Shown here piece after piece: positions 24,374-26,071 of a stretch of DNA of 26,071 bases. Source of the DNA: Peptococcaceae bacterium UBA4997 (lineage in GTDB: Bacteria; Bacillota; Dehalobacteriia; UBA4068; UBA4997). The position numbers and the translations under genes were made by a program. Position 1 is the first letter of the stretch; each line of letters starts with the position of its first letter. The notes below the pieces were generated by a model that worked only from the letters and a program-made list of their open reading frames with translations, was not told the origin of the DNA and ran no database searches. The DNA lies in contig DGYV01000056.1 of assembly GCA_002398485.1 (NCBI GenBank), positions 21,895 to 47,965 on the forward strand. Direction: 5' to 3'.

Positions 24374-24402
24374 GTATATCACTGCTTTCTATTAATGTCA
24401 AC
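24374..24402 (-). promoter_or_regulatory. Sigma-A promoter of the GntR-ABC operon
   Basis: Minus strand: TTGACA (24397-24402), exactly 17 bases, TATACT (24374-24379), close to consensus. The start codon lies about 70 bases downstream. Confidence 0.85.
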
Positions 24403-24430
24403 AACTTCCAAAAATTTTTATTTTTAAACC

Positions 24431-24466
24431 AAAACAAAAAACCGCCTCTGTACAGGAGCGGTTTTG
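24431..24466 (-). terminator. Terminator behind the CapA-like gene
   Basis: Minus strand: AAAACCGC and GCGGTTTT arms with an inner CTG/CAG stem around TGTA and two mismatches, followed by TTTTTTGTTTT. It lies about 45 bases after the stop and just upstream of the GntR promoter. The tail on plus is also T-rich. Confidence 0.75.
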
Positions 24467-24508
24467 TTATATTTGTATCAAAATCAATTAAACCTAAAAT
24501 AAAAGGCT

Positions 24509-25696
24509 TTAATCCATAGCCAAATATTCGGAAGCCACAATACTATTTAACAATTCCTGTAAATAGGCTTTACTGAAATTGGGCTCTTTAGCTTTAATGC
24601 CATGCTTGGATGCCAATTCTTCGGTATAATCCGCAAAAGGCAATATCCTTACTTTTTTATAACCTGCGTCATAATGAGTAACAAGTGGAACGAACCTGCC
24701 GTTTTGCACTTTTATTTCACCCGTATCGGGGCTGTAGATTATTTCAGCTTTCAGCATACCTCCCAGCATGGTTGCCTTTTTATTTTGGGAGGATATAAAA
24801 TTACCCAGTGAATAAGCCACTAAAGTTTGTTTACCGTTCACACCTGTTAAAACAGCCATTTCCTGTATAACATGGGGGTGGGAGCCAACCACTATATCCA
24901 CACCCAAATCCGCCAGATACTGCGCCAGCTCACGCTGTTCGGCAGTAAGCTCGGTTTGGTATTCATTGCCCCAATGCATACATACTATAACCACATCCGC
25001 CGCTACCCGGGCCTTGGCCACATCATAGGCTATTTTATCCTTATCTATCAAAGCAACTTCCATTTCACTATCCCTAGGCAAGCTGATGCCGTTGGTTCCG
25101 TAAGTATAGGCCAAAAAAGCAACTTTAACGCCCTGCTTTTCCAATATATGCGTGCTTTCCGCCGCTTCTTCATTCAAATAAGCACCTGCTACAGCCACAT
25201 CACTGTACTGCTGCCAGTATTCCAGGGTAGCTCGCATGCCCTTGTAACCCTTGTCTAAAATATGGTTATTGGCATGAGAAATCAGGTTAAAACCCACACT
25301 GTGCAGAAAGTCCCCCAGCTCCTGCGGGGAATTGAAAGCAGGGTAAGAGGAAAGGCCAAGCTTTGTGCCGCCCAAAGGTGTTTCCTGGTTTATGCAAACC
25401 AGTTCACAGCCTTGTATCAATGGTAAAACCGCCCTGTAGGATGGCTCAAAATCAAAACCCTCGCCGCCTGCCGCCTCCTTGGCACCTCTATAAACAGGGC
25501 CGTGAATCAAATTATCGCCCACCGCCGCAAAACTCAGCACTATATCAGCCTTTGGCCCGGGCTCAACTACAGGCACATCAGGTTCTTTGCTAAAATCATG
25601 GCAGGCAGATACTGCCGTAATTATTGCCAAAAACAATAATAACAGTAGTATAAGACCGCTTTTTTTAAATCTTTTAAGCTTTTTTATTTTTATCAC
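24509..25696 (-). CDS. CapA-family lipoprotein (poly-gamma-glutamate capsule protein/metallophosphatase fold)
   Basis: 395 residues. A basic N-terminus and hydrophobic helix (about 13-30) end in VSAC with Cys32, a plausible lipobox, so the protein is likely anchored outside the membrane. The PGA_cap metallophosphatase domain shows the metal-binding pattern in order: VGDNLIHG, INQETPLGG, ISHANNHILDKG, VCMHWGNEY, VVGSHPHVIQ and YSLGNFISS. CapA takes part in poly-gamma-glutamate synthesis or attachment, but no capB or capC is nearby, and solitary CapA homologues are common with unsettled roles. The start is GTG at 25696 with a weak site (AGGTTTTGGG); no alternative start is better. It follows the PduL gene by 22 bases. 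Confidence 0.88.
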   Translation of the reverse strand: MIKIKKLKRFKKSGLILLLLLFLAIITAVSACHDFSKEPDVPVVEPGPKADIVLSFAAVGDNLIHGPVYRGAKEAAGGEGFDFEPSYRAVLPLIQGCELVCINQETPLGGTKLGLSSYPAFNSPQELGDFLHSVGFNLISHANNHILDKGYKGMRATLEYWQQYSDVAVAGAYLNEEAAESTHILEKQGVKVAFLAYTYGTNGISLPRDSEMEVALIDKDKIAYDVAKARVAADVVIVCMHWGNEYQTELTAEQRELAQYLADLGVDIVVGSHPHVIQEMAVLTGVNGKQTLVAYSLGNFISSQNKKATMLGGMLKAEIIYSPDTGEIKVQNGRFVPLVTHYDAGYKKVRILPFADYTEELASKHGIKAKEPNFSKAYLQELLNSIVASEYLAMD

Positions 25697-25718
25697 CCCA
25701 AAACCTGGGCCTTAAAGC

Positions 25719-26071
25719 CTATATGGGTTTTTTTATTTTTATGATCAATGCCTTAGCGTCATTATCCAAAGCAAAGGCGTTGGCTTCATCGGTATCCAAA
25801 TGCAGGTCCAAGGCATAGGCATCACCCACACGGGCCAATATATCAAACATACAGCCTGCTTTGCCGTTGCCTTTCACATAAATATCAACCAAGTCCTTAT
25901 CCTGAATAGCTCTTTGCGCTGCTTCCGCCGTACTTAAATGCAAGTGGGTTTTGGCTATGATAACGCCCCTCTCCAAAATAACATAGCCCTTGGGGCCAAC
26001 CAAAACAGCGCCTTCCGTGCCCTCCAAATTGCCCGAATCCCTAAGCGGTGCGTTAAAACCCAGTTTTCTAG
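25719..26071 (-). CDS. pduL: Phosphate propanoyltransferase/phosphotransacetylase, PduL type, 5' end cut by window edge
   Basis: Converts acyl-CoA and phosphate to acyl-phosphate and CoA, giving acetyl- or propionyl-phosphate for ATP formation by a kinase. The visible part (about 117 residues) has APLRDSGN, VLVGPKGYVIL, the zinc motif as KTHLHLST (typically RHIHMSP) and DLHLDTDEANAF near the end. These are the family's signatures. The frame is open to the right edge; a TTG inside (26027) is not the start because conserved sequence continues upstream. Nothing suggests a microcompartment locus here, so a free cytosolic enzyme is more likely. Confidence 0.9.
   Translation of the reverse strand, partial: RKLGFNAPLRDSGNLEGTEGAVLVGPKGYVILERGVIIAKTHLHLSTAEAAQRAIQDKDLVDIYVKGNGKAGCMFDILARVGDAYALDLHLDTDEANAFALDNDAKALIIKIKKPI

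Overview
The window looks like a chromosomal segment of an anaerobic, endospore-forming, flagellated member of the Bacillota (Clostridia or Negativicutes type). The evidence is a full-length spoIIE, motA/motB, luxS, a YtrA-type GntR operon, AAGGAGG-like ribosome binding sites, frequent TTG/GTG starts and a moderately AT-rich composition. No phage, transposon, CRISPR array, rRNA or tRNA was seen. Nearly all genes are on the minus strand; only motA and motB are on plus.

Reading minus-strand transcription from right to left: (1) 26071-24433, the 3' part of a PduL-type phosphate acyltransferase followed by a CapA-like lipoprotein, ending in a terminator. (2) 24402-20785, a self-contained operon of GntR (YtrA-type) repressor, ABC ATPase and a large ABC permease with an extracellular domain, with a clear sigma-A promoter and an operator-like dyad, closed by a perfectly palindromic terminator. 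(3) 20762-16853, luxS, an AI-2E-family exporter, a THUMP-domain rRNA methyltransferase and an unknown secreted, membrane-anchored protein, closed by a terminator. (4) 16860-16196, an AT-rich intergenic island holding a decayed Fic-family gene and two hairpin terminators behind motB. (5) 14441-16195 (plus), motA-motB, divergent from spoIIE.

(6) 14056-3484 is a housekeeping block: spoIIE, tilS, ftsH, an HD-domain protein, folP-folB-folK, panC-panD and a diacylglycerol/sphingosine-kinase-like gene. The order spoIIE-tilS-ftsH-folP-folB-folK is a condensed version of the Bacillus subtilis arrangement; hprT, coaX and the pab genes are missing and panC-panD are added, so folate and pantothenate synthesis are joined. 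(7) 3474-1726, an iscR-type regulator and a cysteine desulfurase for Fe-S cluster assembly. (8) 1529-1, a tiny two-helix membrane protein and a membrane-anchored D-aminoacylase-type amidohydrolase cut by the left edge.

The most interesting signals are regulatory. Three genes (the 64-aa protein, tilS and luxS) begin only a few bases after the U-tract of the preceding gene's terminator. At tilS a perfect extended -10 promoter element sits in the loop of that terminator, and at the 64-aa gene the Shine-Dalgarno sequence is part of the terminator stem. spoIIE has promoter hexamers separated by 21 bp, as in the Spo0A-activated promoter of B. subtilis spoIIE. The Fic remnant keeps its promoter and ribosome binding site although the start codon and reading frame are destroyed. 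I found no clearly new multi-gene system; most of the window is recognisable core genome.
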